Positions 26,700 through 39,060 of a stretch of DNA of 64,000 bases are shown piece after piece. The position numbers and the translations under genes were made by a program. Within the stretch, counting starts at the first letter, position 1, and every line of letters starts with the position of its first letter. The notes under the pieces were generated by a model. The model had not been told where the DNA came from, did not search any database, and saw nothing but the letters and a program-made list of their open reading frames with translations. The stretch covers positions 674,847-738,846 of the forward strand of contig VZRN01002950.1 in assembly GCA_013397935.1 (NCBI GenBank), in the 5' to 3' direction. The DNA is from Dasyornis broadbenti (taxonomy: Eukaryota; Chordata; Aves; Passeriformes; Dasyornithidae).

Positions 26700-26900
26700 A
26701 ACTATGTATTTTTCAGCTGATTGATTTTTTTCATTGCCATTTCCTGTTTTTCAATCAGCTCTAATCCTTGGCTGGAGAATTCAATGGAGCTATGTCAATT
26801 TATATTTGCTAAGGATTTGGCAGATCATATTAAGTATTTCCCAGTGTGATCATTTCTCTAAGTTAAGTAATTAAAACATTTCATGCAAGTAGGGAGAGAA
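26700..26900. promoter_or_regulatory. Conserved-element-like AT-rich stretch with a hairpin
   Basis: About 200 bases without simple repeats, with homeodomain-type words (GTAATTAAA, TGATTGA) and a perfect 10-base inverted repeat: AGCTGATTGA at 26715-26724 and TCAATCAGCT at 26751-26760, loop 26 bases. The texture is like vertebrate conserved non-coding sequence, but conservation itself cannot be seen from one genome. The regulatory call is inference. Confidence 0.25.
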
Positions 26901-27398
26901 TCTATATTTCAGTTTCTTGACTGATCCCAGCACAGCCAAAAAGGCTCCAATTTTCTCAAATGAGATGAATTGGAACATCTATTTGTATACTGAAAGCTTT
27001 AATGCCATACCCATTGTGCCCAACAACTCGTGTACACTACATTTATCCTCTCAAAATACAACAGGAAGTACTAACTGATTTCTTAACTTTGTCTGCTTTT
27101 ATAAAGTCATGTAAACACCTAAGAAGCCTTCTACCTCTTGTCTAGCACACTGCCGAGTATCAAATCCAAGAGTCCCAACTTAACCTATACAACATAACAA
27201 CATACAACACTTTCCTCCATGGACTTCATTTTTACCTGCCTGGTATTTAAGAGAAAATTCCATTGTGGGAAGGGAATTGCAACATCATGAGAGGTGATAT
27301 GGTTGGTGCCTTGATTACCACCAGCCAGCTGCACTGCAGTGGAATGCAGTGATGAACTAAAGCATTTAGAGTTGAATTTTGCTAGAAAAAGGAAGGGG

Positions 27399-27410
27399 CG
27401 GGGGGGGGGG
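27399..27410. repeat. G-rich run
   Basis: GGAAGGGGCG followed by ten more G gives an 11-base G homopolymer in an A-rich setting. It is not long enough in separate runs to predict a quadruplex with confidence. Confidence 0.7.
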
Positions 27411-27655
27411 AAGCAAATGCATATTTTCCATTTTGATTCTGTTTTTTTTTTCTTGCTTTGACTCTGTAATGATTGCCATTAAAACGACATGAAGAAAACT
27501 TTGAATTTTATTTGAGACCACTGAATATGCTCATGCATTCTCACCTAGAGCAAAAATTTAGTCTGTTTGTCAAACTGGATGAACAAATTACAAAAGGAAA
27601 AGCCATTGAAGTTTGATTTTTTTTCTTTTTTTTCTTACTGTGGTATGTGAAACAG

Positions 27656-27853
27656 ACTGTGTCAAGTCTTGCCTTGATAAAAGAAGAGAGCCCTCACTTT
27701 GGGTCTGAAGAAAAGGTGGGGAATTATTTAAAGGGAAAATTAATAGAACACCACTTTGCATTTAATCCTAAGCCACAGGAATCAACAGAATTTGATTCTT
27801 CTTTGACCTGTGCACCCCTAGATCCAGCTCTTTATGAGATGAATCTTCGATGA
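27656..27853 (+). CDS. Candidate terminal exon, unknown protein
   Basis: A long T-rich tract (27611-27637) leads to GTGAAACAG at 27647-27655, an acceptor-like end. From there one frame is open for 65 codons to TGA at 27851-27853. The peptide is mixed and hydrophilic, with ALIKEESPHFGSEEKVGNY near its start and SSLTCAPLDPALYEMNLR before the stop. First codon positions are purine-rich, as in real genes. An internal donor-like AAAAG|GTGGGG sits at 27711-27720, so the exon could be shorter. The first AATAAA after the stop is at about 28015. There is no recognised family and no upstream partner exon, so a chance frame is possible. Confidence 0.3.
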   Translation, partial: TVSSLALIKEESPHFGSEEKVGNYLKGKLIEHHFAFNPKPQESTEFDSSLTCAPLDPALYEMNLR

Positions 27854-28339
27854 ACATGCAATATATAATTTTTGTTACTAGAATCCAATATTATTTTGCC
27901 CTTTTACCTGTCAGAAATATAGGCTTTTACAAAACAAATATTTAAGAACTCCAAACCAAGGAAATCATAATGAGATGGAGAAACCTCTTCCTAAAGTCGA
28001 CTGAAATGATGCAGAATAAAACAGAAAGGAAAGTAAAGAAAATCTTCATTAAAAATAACAGGTATGGAAGAAAAATTACAGAGTCTGTAATTTTTTGCAG
28101 AAAAGAAAAAAAAAAATCTGTGTCTGACAGCAAGTTAACAAATATTTCTACTTCAGTTCATGCTGGTGGCAATTTATTTTCTCAGTGTGTCCCCTTGTCT
28201 TTAATAACTCGATGTCTGAAAAGGTTTTCTTTTTCTACCCCATGTGTCAAACTCTGGCAAACTGTTTGACCACAGGATTCTTGTAAAACAACATCAGGAC
28301 ATTCAAAGCACAACATAAGGTGGAGAAAATACCTTTTAG

Positions 28340-28479
28340 AAACTCAGTCAAGGATTACAAATTGCAGGAAGAATAAGGACAGAAGAATGTATTCCTCATC
28401 ACAATATGTGGAAAAAAGACCCTCAGGTGATTCAAAACAGCATTTCCAGTCTGTAGACCCCCGAGCTTTCACTATTCAG
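28340..28479 (+). CDS. Candidate internal exon before a consensus donor
   Basis: ATTCAG|GTAAGAG at 28474-28486 is a near-perfect donor. The frame leading into it is open from 28270 and reads like protein at its end, including GDSKQHFQSVDPRAFTIQ. An acceptor is less certain: CCTTTTAG ends at 28339, but its pyrimidine tract is short. What lies beyond the donor looks like old repeat sequence, as expected of an intron. The frame also stays open past the donor to about 28560, so openness alone does not place the border. It could belong with the block at 27656, but that block has a stop. Confidence 0.25.
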
Positions 28480-28484
28480 GTAAG

Positions 28485-28560
28485 AGATTTGAGGCCAGAA
28501 AGCACCATTCTAACTACCTTGTCCAATATCCTGCAAAACAGGCCTGCAAACTGTTGACAA
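28485..28560 (-). mobile_element. Possible ancient CR1-like 3' fragment
   Basis: GATTTGAGGCCAGAAAGCAC, CATTCTAACTACCTTGTCCA and ATCCTGCAAAACAGGCC recall the reverse complement of older reptile CR1 3' ends (AGGCCAGAAGGGACCA, TAGTCTGACCTCCTG, ACAGGCC). It is short and diverged, with no 3' octamer. Confidence 0.35.
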
Positions 28561-29921
28561 GACTACAGAGGCTGCATAATTTAAAAGACATCCAGTTTTC
28601 ATTTACAAGAAGAAAACTCCTATCCATTTGTACCACTGATAATATAACTCTAAAAAGAAGTAAAAATAAAACCTGCATGTTATTCCTAGTTCATGATTGT
28701 CTGACTGACTCTATTCTCATACCTTTGGCAAGTTCCCCAGTAAGATGGAGCAAAAATAACAAACACGCCTGCCCCAGCCACAGCAACAGGTTTATTACAA
28801 AAAATGTGGCAAAATGAAAACTTTCACACAAATTCCTTTAAATACAGGTGATTAATACTAAATGAGACGTCAGCACTCACCTAGCCACAGAGGAAGGAGG
28901 AAAACCCAAGACCCAACCCAAGTGTCAAAGACACTGCACACTCTTTGCTCTGCTCCACTCCACCCAAAGCAAACTGTTTACAGAGATACCTGGTTCCAGC
29001 AGGAATCTTTACTGTGCAGATGTGACAGACAGAACAAGCCCCTAACACCCACCCAATTTACCAAAGTTAGTGTTCATTTGCCTCACCACTCCTATAGAAA
29101 CAGACAGATTGGTTGAGTTTTAAATCTACAAGAGGCTCTTTATATATGCCTTTCTGATCAAACTCGTTTACACACGGAAATAAATGTTCTGAGCCCATAA
29201 AAATAAAACACTGAGTTAGGGCCCCTCAGAAAATCTGGCTGTGGCATGCAATTACACCTCTCACACATAACCTATGTAACTGTTCAACCACTCACTGGTG
29301 AAGTATAGACACTAAGAGCTAACCCCAGGGCAGAAGAGCAGCACAAAAATTGCCTCTCTGCACTCCACAGAACCCTGGTACTTTCATAACCTTCCAGCTT
29401 TATACAAAGCTGCTAGATCTTTCATAGATGCGGGCAACTAAGCCAGCGAAAAGAACAGGCACATCACAAGATAGCTGTGAGAGGACGCTGGCATCACTGC
29501 ATATTCTTCTACACTGAAAAGCAAATTAGGAGACACTGAGAGAGGTAGGAGGAAAAAGGAACCATGTGAACCACAACCAGGAGGCAAAAAAAAGAAACAT
29601 CTGTATTCAGAGAGAAGCCAGAGACTAGCAATCAATGTGCTACACCAGAAAAGCACTGTGTTTTGTGGTCAGAAAAGGAGATCGAAGAGGAAAAGACTGG
29701 ATTCATACATTTATTCCCATCTTTGTCACTGATACACTTTTCTCTCCAGTTTTGATCCCACTGCCCTGTGTCACAGCATACCCACCAATAATGGATGTAA
29801 GGCCTGAATTTCAGAAGTGCTTATCACTGTAACTCTAAATTCAGGCAACAGGTGCTACAGGTATTCAAATGCTCTGGGGGAAAACAAACAAGTAAATTAA
29901 AAATACACGTTTTAATTCTTA
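28561..29921. other. Non-coding, no confident feature
   Basis: Unremarkable AT-rich sequence. CTAG|GTGAGTG on the minus strand at about 28864-28875 is donor-like, but the same place reads equally as an acceptor, so no exon is defined. Confidence 0.5.
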
Positions 29922-30010
29922 CGTAACCTTTCTGAGATGTTGTGAGGATTAATTAATTAATGTCAGTAAAACATTTAGAGATTCTCAGATAAAATGCTGC
30001 AGATGTCAGA
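29922..30010 (+). mobile_element. MIR-like SINE 3' part
   Basis: GAGATGTTGTGAGGATTAAT, TAATTAATGTCAGTAAAACA and TTTAGAGATTCTCAGATAAA match the MIR 3' region in order (GGGTTGTTGTGAGGATTAAATGAG, TTAATGTATGTAAAGC, TTTGAGATCCTCAGATGAAA). A duplicated TAAT has expanded inside it. The 5' part may extend left to about 29680 but is not clear. Confidence 0.62.
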
Positions 30011-30230
30011 AAAATAGTTTAAATCAAATGTCACTTAACCATAGAATGTTCTTGAAAAAAGACCATCCTAACAAGCTACAAATAAACAGTAGGCTGGCTA
30101 AAACTACAGAGGAAAAGTGGACAATCAAAGAAAGACTTAGCTTGCTTAAAAATCTTAAGACACTCTCTCCAGCTTTTGAAGTCAAAGTTCGGTGAAAATT
30201 AGAGTAATAAGACTTGTGTAGGAAACAGAC

Positions 30231-30690
30231 CTTATTTGCCATCATGGCACACACACCAGACAAAAGCAGGACCAAAAGAGATGACAGCAGCACCAGCTGC
30301 CCACCACTCTCACCCCCGCCCCTTCCCCACACACCCGCACGCACACATAGATTGCCATCTTTCACCCGATTAATCCTCTCCCAGGACAGATTAACGCTTA
30401 TCTGCTCAATATCCATCTGCTTTGTGATTTCAGGAGATTGTAACCAATCCCAAGGCCTTATCAGCGTCTCTCCCCCCATAGGCAGATGGGAAAAGATGGA
30501 AATCATCGTGTTCTATTAGCGATGGCAGTGACAACAGGCTAACACAGCTGCCTCTTTCCCTTGTTTCCTCATTCAGGCTCCACAGCACAGAAAGATTGCA
30601 GTATGGCAACACAGGCAAAGCCACCTTCTCCTTCTGCTTGCTATTCACCTGAATTAATGAGGCTAGAGGGGACAGCAACTGCTAAATGCT
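30231..30690. promoter_or_regulatory. Conserved-element-like stretch
   Basis: Even-composition, repeat-free sequence dense in factor-like words: GATTAATCC (bicoid-type homeodomain), CAGATTAACGCTTATCTGC (homeodomain next to a GATA site CTTATCTG), CAGATGG E-boxes, TGAATTAATGAGG. The minus strand has a 160-codon open frame across 30024-30506, the longest in the window. Its Ser/Leu-rich run and low-complexity Gly stretch do not look like a gene. A developmental enhancer is the inference; only alignment to other amniotes could show it. Confidence 0.3.
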
Positions 30691-30932
30691 CCTTCTTAAA
30701 TAAGTTTTATACAGGAGCATTGCTGTCTCTGCCCCAGCTAAAAGGTCAGAATGGATTAGGGAGACAGGAAGCAGAAGGGAAAGCCTTGAACTATTAAGAT
30801 TTAGGCATTTCAGACATCTGCAGATGTGCAGCACAGAAACCAGTAAACAGACCTACTACAGCAGTATGTTATCCTCTGGTCATCCTCTCTGGTAGGGGAA
30901 ACAACACACACCCATTCTCTGGACATCCCTAC

Positions 30933-30979
30933 CTGAAGGTTGCTTCCTCCAGCTCTCCAGGGCTGCATCCATCCTTTAA
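30933..30979 (-). CDS. Candidate small exon, 47 bases
   Basis: On the minus strand CACCTGTAATTGTTTTCAG (30998-30980) is a strong acceptor and CTTCAG|GTAGGG (around 30933) a good donor. The 47 bases between are open in two of three frames, one reading LKDGCSPGELEEATF. Both splice sites are good, but a block this short carries little coding evidence. Confidence 0.3.
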
Positions 30980-32187
30980 CTGAAAACAATTACAGGTGAA
31001 GTGGGAAAATAAAATGACATCAAGGGGCAAAGTTTATTTGCAAAGGAAACATGTCTTTGGCTGTACACCTAAACGGAGCTATGGCCTTTACGTTTCACAA
31101 ATGAAAGAAATTGATTTCTGCCCTTCCACGTTCCTCATCTTTTCGTGTTCAGTCACTAGAAAGAGTATAGTAATGATTTTATTTGCAGAAATCTAAAGGA
31201 GGGGAGTGAAGGGAAATAAATGTTTTTAAAGGAACACAATCCCATTAAAAATCTCAATGCTGTACAAAAATATTTTACCCAGTATTTCTTGAAGTAAAAC
31301 CCCCATCTCCTATAACCAAAACACACAAGACAAATGAGGGTGAAAAAAAATTTTTCTTTTTGTTCTTTTTTTTAGTTAGTTTCTTTCCCTTCACTATTAG
31401 AGGTCCTGTAAGTTCTTCTGGTAGTGTGTGTTCTTCCCACGTCTGTCTTTATTTATGGGAGCCACACAAGTACCATAAACTAGACTTCCACTAAAATGTT
31501 TAGTTAGGCATAATAAAACCCACTCAAGAATGAATAAGGTGATTTAAGAATCCAAGTAAAATTCCACAACCCGATTAGATTTTGAATACTGAATACTTGC
31601 ACCAAATTGCTCACAATTCACAGACACAGCAATGATTTTTATCATGCAAACACAACAAGCAAATTCATACTGGATTCTGTCTGGCTGCCCACTGCGACTC
31701 ATCAACAGAAGTGTCTATAATTCCAGAGCAAAGACACAGCAATATTTAAAACCCACATAAATATATTCTTAGTCAGTGAACAAAGATCTCAAATCCAGTA
31801 GGATGTGTAAGCCTGAAGTCATACCTGGCACTTCTTGGAAACAGGACAAGTTATCTAATTTGAAGGAGAAGTGGTGAAGCAAACCACAGAGACAAAATAT
31901 TTACAGGAACTATCTGAGCAAATCCCAAAGCACTTTTCAAAAGGTGACTATTGAAATGTAGCATCTTTTATGGTGAAATGTGATAGCCCTTTACTGAAGT
32001 GGGGCAATAGCACAAAACTGCTTAAGACAGAGAGAAAAATGTGATTTCCCAATCTGGATTTCTGCACAGAAAACTAGATCTAAAATATTTCCTTTCATTT
32101 AATGAGCTGATGGGCTCTTTAATAACTCCAAGTGGGAGTTTTGTACATCTCCACGTACACAAAAACTCAGTGGTAAATGTGCTATTT

Positions 32188-32220
32188 GAAAAAACAAAAC
32201 AAAACAAAACAGAAACAAAA
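32188..32220 (+). repeat. (AAAAC)n microsatellite
   Basis: GAAAAAACAAAACAAAACAA followed by AACAGAAACAAAAGG: about five units of a pentamer with one substitution near the end. Confidence 0.85.
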
Positions 32221-33964
32221 GGAACACAATAGACACTGCATATAAAGTAGACAGGCACTGTCTGAAGAGGCAAAAGATGGCATAAGAATATATTAGGCTG
32301 TTTCTAAAAATGTCTTTAATACACATAGAGAAAAAGCTCTATTCCCAAAAGGTCACCTGCATACTGCAGCCAAGCAGCAAAGCCCACAAAATACAGGAAA
32401 CATAATGTTTTTAATAATGTAAAAAGTCACCATATAGCAGGTCAATGATCCATTAACTCTCCTGTGACAATCCTTTGTTCCAGTCCCTCATGAACTGACG
32501 GAATAGTTGGCTGAAACAGTATATGAGACTATGCTACTTATCTTATAATGTTCGTCTAATAAATATGAACTCCTCTCTGCAATTATAGGGTAATAGAGTA
32601 CCTTACAGTCTTTAGTGCAATTATGCTCATAATGAACATGAACTAGTGTTTACTTGCTCTTCCACAGATGAGGAATGAGGTATTTTAGCCAGCTGAATCT
32701 CACAGTTTACTATGGGTGACAGATACTTAAATGTCTTTCAAGGTCTGGGATTTTGTGAATAACAGGGAAAATGGGGGGTAAAAAAAATCACAGAATTAAT
32801 CTGCTGGACACCAGGGAATGCACATCCCATCCACTGGCACAGGTCTAACCTGCTTCCCACCATCCAGTGCAGCCTGAGAGTTAAGTACATACTGTATCTC
32901 CTCTACAGCCATAGATCCTAGGAGCAGAAGTATGACCACTAAGGAAATGAAAAGTAACTTCAAAGACCTCTCTGGAATCCTATGTTGTAGGTATGTTTTT
33001 CAGAAGCAGAAGTCATGAAAGAAGAAATGCCACAAAATCTAGCCTCAGGGTGGCTTTACCTCACCTGGCATGTACAAAGGAAGGAAAAGGGAGGTATAAA
33101 TTATTCCTTTTGGACACTGTCTATGTGTCTAGAAGAACTGAACCCTAATGGTAATTCTGTGAGAGAATCTAGATCTGTTGTCTCAGTAAAGAGGCTGTAT
33201 GCTGGTCTTCTCTGGATTTGCAAAAATCTTTGGTCTTGCTCTCCTGTGCATGCTGACCAACTTCTGTTCCAAGATGAAAAGGTATAGTTCCTTCAAACAT
33301 CAGCCTGAAAAATAGAGCACAGCTCCAATGGGAGCTGTGAGACTTCGTATTCCTGCCTAACATCTTCCCTCTGTCACAGAGAGGGAAAACACAGTCTCAC
33401 GGTGGGGCACTGCTGCTCTCAGAAGTACATGTATACATTATGAATGACTGATTTAAGGAGTCACAGCAGAGGACATCCTCTACAACATAACCACTAGGTA
33501 ACCTTCCTCACTACCTATTAACATTTCCCCTGTTCCCCACTTCAAAGCTTGCAAAACAATCATAAATATTGAGTAAACATACTAATACGGTTTTTAAAAC
33601 AGCCTGGAAAAGGCTTTGATTTGATAGTATGCAAATGAAATTATTAAGCTTTAACTCTTCCCAAGTATTTTTAAATGATTGTTAAAAGAATGACCGAGTT
33701 GAAAGAAGAAAACTACTCATCTAGAGGTCAGCTTTCTAGGCTACAATGCCCAGTGCTAGCCAGCATATGCCATCGCCTCAAGGAATTATCCCATCCTTTC
33801 CCTATTCCAAAATACAGTTTCTGATGTAGCTTTGGCAATGCTCAGTTCAGGCACTTGCAGGTTATGAACAAATTATGTCATGTTATGATCAGTTTATGTC
33901 AGGTTGACATGTAAATATTCTGACTGCTTTTGCTTACTAGTTTGCTGGTAAACAAGTCTACTGA

Positions 33965-33980
33965 TTTTTTTTTTTTTTTT
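33965..33980. repeat. Poly(T) tract, 16 bases
   Basis: Sixteen uninterrupted T followed by AACCTTACAG. It resembles a polypyrimidine tract and acceptor, but no open block of note follows. Confidence 0.85.
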
Positions 33981-36900
33981 AACCTTACAGTCAACCTTTA
34001 GTTATGAAGAATTATTAGTATGTTAACTCTATATGGGCACCTCTGACATCATCTGACCAAGTCTGGGTTTGTGGAGGTTTTTATTTAGTTTGACATGTTC
34101 AGAAAAATGGTTGATAGATTTTTAACCCTCCTGTCTAGGAAACAGCTCCACGCTTCTGTCAATGCTCTCACTAAGAGCCACATTACATGATCTAACTAAC
34201 ATGATCCTTACTAACACTGCCTTGCCTTTCTGTTTGCTTCACATGGGGAAGACCTGCCAGATACAGATTCAGATACCCCAGTCTGATACGAGGAAATGGA
34301 CAATGTTTTGGATTACGCCGTATCTAGAAAATAATGCTGTGGTGAAAGCTATTTCACAACCCTCAGTTTGCTGTTACCACTTCCTTCTCACACTGTATGT
34401 TCTCCTTGCCCTATTAGTTGACTGCACTGAAGCAATGCTCATGCAGCACAATACAGCTGGCACACTGTAGTTCCTGATTATGACTTTTAGTATTTGCATG
34501 ATTCATCTGGAGCAAGAACTTCCAATTTCCTCAGGCACTGCAGACTCATCAGAGAACCTTGTAAAGACAGTGGTCAGCACTGTAAGGGAGCAGCAGTTTG
34601 TCATACTCGCCTTCCTTTTTCCCCTCCAGCTCTATCTTCAGCCACCTAGATTGATTACTCTTCCTCAAATACATCTTATTCAAGCCATGCAAAAACTACC
34701 TTTCACAAATACCTGATGCCTGCCATAGCCAATCCACGGCTTCATGTTAAACCTCCACTTATTCTGCACCTTTTATCTCCTTTCCTCACTCCCTTTTCTT
34801 CCACTACATCTTGTATAGCACAGCTTGTTAATGCTACAGCTTGTCACACACCTGGTTCTTTACCCTTCTCTGTTCTCTTAACAAGCATCTCAAAACATAA
34901 GCAGACTAGCAAAGACTTCTAACTCCAGTAACTGCAAACACCGAGGTCGCTTACGTATGTCTGCTGTCTCAATTTGTGTCTTTAATCTGTCATCTCCTCC
35001 CAGTAAATATACCATCTCTTTACACAGCTAATAACATCACATACAAGCAACAGTGCTGTTCTCTTACTCTCATTTTCAAATCACAAACATGCAAGATGTA
35101 CAGTGTGGTGCACTGCAGAATTTGTCAAGTCTTTTTGGTCACAAGAGTGTCCTGATGACAGATTCTACAAACTGGGCACGTGTCAAAATTCTACAGCCAT
35201 CAGATGAATACTTTCTCATTTTTCAAGAAGCAGGGAAGACTTTCCAGATGACGGACTTTATATAATTATACTGTAAGCCAATGTATTTTAAGATTTTTCC
35301 TTTATTAAATGTTATACTGAGCATTATTTGGTTGTTTTGCCTACTGGGACCCCTACTTGTGCTGGTTTCACACCGGTATTTGGCACAGAAATCAAGCTAT
35401 AGGCATTGGCCCATATTTCCTACTCTCTTTGAGAACGGTTTGTACTTCTCCATCTGCTCATCTGACTGGATGGATGTCTAGGAATAGTAATGGTTCTGAC
35501 TCCTTTGCCTACATTCTACATATTCTAAGGTTTCACTGGGGAGAAGTGATGCCATTTCTCACTATTTGTTTCACCAAGAGTTACGTCAAGGTTATGGTCA
35601 AAAATGGTAAGGCAGCAGCTGGCTACACCCTTCAGGAGTTTGGCTGTAATGCTTTCTCCCTCTTCTCAGAAACTGCTGAGTGTAGATTTTTGCTTCAACA
35701 GGGGAGGACCTGATAATCCCCTGGTGGGTGATACCATCTGTCTGTTCAGGAACACGTCCTGACATCAGAGATGCACAGAAACGGCTGATACACAATGAGC
35801 TCTGAGCCCCACAGTGCCCTCACCACTGGGCACCCACCCTTTGAGGAGCAGTCACATCTGTAGTCACCCCCTCATCTTCTGGTAGTAAGACAATTTAAAG
35901 GATTGGAGTCTGTTCCTATTCACTGAAGTCAGTGTGGTGGTAGTGATCTGCCCCAACTGAAGACAGCTTACTTCTACACTGAGGCAGAATTAGGCCCCAA
36001 ACAGCAAGTCCTTGAGGGGCCTTTTTGGACAAGTGCCATTCTAATATAGTTCGTGGAGCAAGGAGCTGGAGCTTGGAAGAGAAGTCTGGAAAAGAGGTAA
36101 GGGCAAAGAGGGGTAAAGGAGGTTAACATGCTGCAATGACAGCTACTAAATCTTACTTTCCCAATGGATGTTTTCAAGTGTATGTTTAATTGATATTCTT
36201 ATGTGCCTCTGGCTACAGCACTTACTGCTTTATTCCATTAGGACTCCCAGTTTACAGCATTACATTATTTGGAAATATGAAACAGGTAAAATTCAGAAAT
36301 AATGGAATAAATCATTCTGGCCCTCCTACCTCTCCTCCTGTCTACCAGAAAACACAGTTCTTGTTTTCTTGTTGTAGCCAGTACATTACATGTCACCCTT
36401 AAGACATTTGCAGTAACTTTTGGAGAGGTGAAATAAAATTTCCTTTGCCATGGAGCACAGAGATAAAATGTTCACCCATGGGGAAAAGGAATCAATATAT
36501 AGATTACAACAAAAATATTCACAAAGGTGTCCAATCACTAGAACATCTGAAGTACAAAGTGCAGGAAAGTTTGTATCAGTAAAGGCTTTTACATTGCTGG
36601 CAAAGAGCTCTTTAATAGTGGCCATCCTGGACAGAGCCAAATGAGACTCGAATCTGCACCACTGGAGTCTCTGCCTCAGTGGGGCAAGCGCATGTTTCTC
36701 AAAGTGCTGGAGCTATTAAGCCAAAATGCTATTTTGGTTGCTCTGCACCACAATGAGAAGGTTTCTGAGGGAGAAAAGGTCAGCAGGACCCTGGTAAGCT
36801 TCCATTTTTCCCGGGGGAGGGGAGAGAGAACACAGCCTGAATGTAAGGAAAAACTGCATCCAGCAGCCCTTCCAACTTCTTCATAGTAACTAGGCAGCTC

Positions 36901-37329
36901 AAATACAGGCTTTTTTTTTCTTTTAGTAGTCTCTGGTGACATTACATGTGAACAAAGGAACAAAGTAGCAAAAACCTATAGGTATTATCCCTTCTAATTC
37001 AAGGCACATACGAGTGGCTTTTGCAGCTCTTCGAAGACAGGCAACCTTAATTCTCCATTCCTTGTTCCCTATTTGTTCTTGATTTCAATGTTTTAAAAGC
37101 AATTACTGATACACACAACTGGACAGTTACAAAGAGTATGCCTAAAGGAAGAAAAAGCTGCATTTGGGATTTGACTCCACAACCTTGAGATGTATCTGTC
37201 AGTGAGTCCTCTCCTAATCAGACTCACATCCACTGTCCCCCTGAAGGAAGCCCCCACCATCACAGTGAGCTAATTTTTTCCACTGGAAAATATAAATATC
37301 ACATTTCTGCAGAGGTGGTAGTTTCACAG

Positions 37330-37359
37330 TCCAATGGTTAGTAAAATCCAATGGTTAGT
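37330..37359 (+). repeat. Two-copy tandem repeat, 17-base period
   Basis: TCCAATGGTTAGT occurs at 37330-37342 and again, identical, at 37347-37359, separated by AAAA. A further TCCAAT follows. This is a small recent-looking local duplication. Confidence 0.8.
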
Positions 37360-38559
37360 CCAATCTGCTTAGGCTTCAGAGTATAGGAAAGGATAGTATC
37401 TTCTTTATACCTACTGAATTCCCAGAGGATTTATGTTCTTCTCAGTGCTACAGGAGACTGAAATATGGTTTCCATCAACTGGGAGATGAGGTCAACAGGA
37501 CTACAAAATCAGGAGAAAGGATTAATTTTTCTTGTTAGAAGCAGGAAATTAAAATGCATACTCTAATACCAGATGTATCCATAAGAATTAACAACAAAAT
37601 TGCTTCATTCAATCTAAAAGAAGGTTTTGCTTACTGTCTATGACTAGTGCAAGTTCTACATCCGCAACCATTTTTCTTCTTAGGGAGGTTGTTGGGGGAA
37701 ATTTGAGTATTGGAGCAGGTTCGCACTCTGCCACAATGCTGACTCAGGGAGATTTTAGTGAAAGAATTACCCTGTTGCCACAACAAAGTTGCAGTGCTAG
37801 CAGTCCCAAGGTATCTTTAGATTGTGAAAGAAACAGTATCTACGTAAAATCCTTTTATCAGCAGATAACAAATACTACCACTATTTTCTTATTTAAATGT
37901 TCAGACATCAACTACAAAGCAATAAAACATCATTGTGAAGTTACTCCTCTCTTGCCCCTCTCTCCACTGAAATTACCATATATAAAGCAGAGATATTAAT
38001 CGTACGTGTAATTATACAGCTCTAAATATATATAAAGCTGAGGATCAAACTCTGAAAGTTGCTTTGCACTATCAAACCTCATCCAAGCATACAAGAGTTG
38101 CAAGCAAGCAGGCTTCTGCATCTCACAGGACAGGAATATGAAAAAGCAAAAGTTTTATAAACTGCCCCAAAAAGGAGCTCTTTGTTTGTTTATTATCTCT
38201 TTACCTTTTGGACAAATACTGCTGCTCTATGCTTCTATTTTTGGTAAATAATGAAGAGAAATTTACTCTAATACTCCTTGAAACAATGTCTTCTAACGGC
38301 ACACACAATGTATGAGCAGAAAAGACAAGTGGGGAGAAGAGATGCAATAACTTTTCACACTGCTAAGGTCATGGCAACCTTCAGTGCTCCTCTAAGGAAA
38401 GATCTGGCATCCTTTCTTCAAGAGCTTACACCTATCACAAAGGTCTATTTGGAGTTAACTCTGTGAAAGCCTTCTGGCACTACAGAGCAATGCTCAGCAA
38501 CACAGGATTTGAACAGGAGAACGGAAAAGAGTGAAGGAGGAGTAACATGACAAACAGAC

Positions 38560-39060
38560 ATAAAACTAACCTATTTTCAAAATGTGTTCAGCAGCAATAA
38601 ACCTCACTGATACCAGCTTCAGCTCAAAGCCTGGAAAACCCCAGCCCCTGCTGCTGTGATCTATACTGGGTTGTCTGCCTGTACGAAACGAAGCCAGGGC
38701 TTGATGCAGCAGACCCACAGGAAGCTAAGTGCTACTGTGTAAAATTGCTTTGCAATGCACACGTCCTGCTCAAAGCCGACTCTGCTTCCCGCACCTTGAG
38801 CATCAGAAGGGATTTAATTTCCCTGCAAGGGCCCACGAAAAATGAACAATACAATGTGCACAGTGGGCATAATCCTTGACTCTTGTTGACGCCACACAGA
38901 AATCCATTCTGTCTTCTTCTAATCCTTGCGCACAGCCGAAGCTTGCATGATGAAGCTGAAGGGACAGGAGCTATTTATAGCCTTTAATTTCATCCTGCAT
39001 CAGTGGATTTTCAGGCAAAGGAAACAGAGCTTTTAGCTTGTTTCCCTTTTTAACCTGTTC
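38560..39060. promoter_or_regulatory. Conserved-element-like stretch with a MEF2-type site
   Basis: About 500 bases of balanced composition, free of repeats and with several CpGs, in an AT-rich neighbourhood. CTATTTATAG at 38971-38980 matches the MEF2 consensus YTAWWWWTAR exactly. SOX-type words (AACAAT, ACAATG), TTGTTGACGCC and GATTTAATTTCC are near. The texture is that of a vertebrate enhancer, but this is inference; no promoter or exon is visible. Confidence 0.32.

Larger units (their letters stand above)
30980..38559. other. Long non-coding stretch with simple repeats
   Basis: Apart from the simple repeats listed separately, I see no gene or interspersed repeat I can support. Minus-strand donor-like sites near 31827 (TGCCAG|GTATGA) and 33057 (GCCAG|GTGAGG) have at most 30-base open blocks before them. 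Near 35940-36000 phrases such as GAATTAGGCCCC recall old reptile repeats without a reliable alignment. Confidence 0.5.

Noticed and set aside
30024..30506. 160-codon open frame on the minus strand, the longest in the window
   Set aside because: It has low-complexity Gly and Ser/Leu runs, no domain and no splice context. It overlaps a stretch better explained as a non-coding element.
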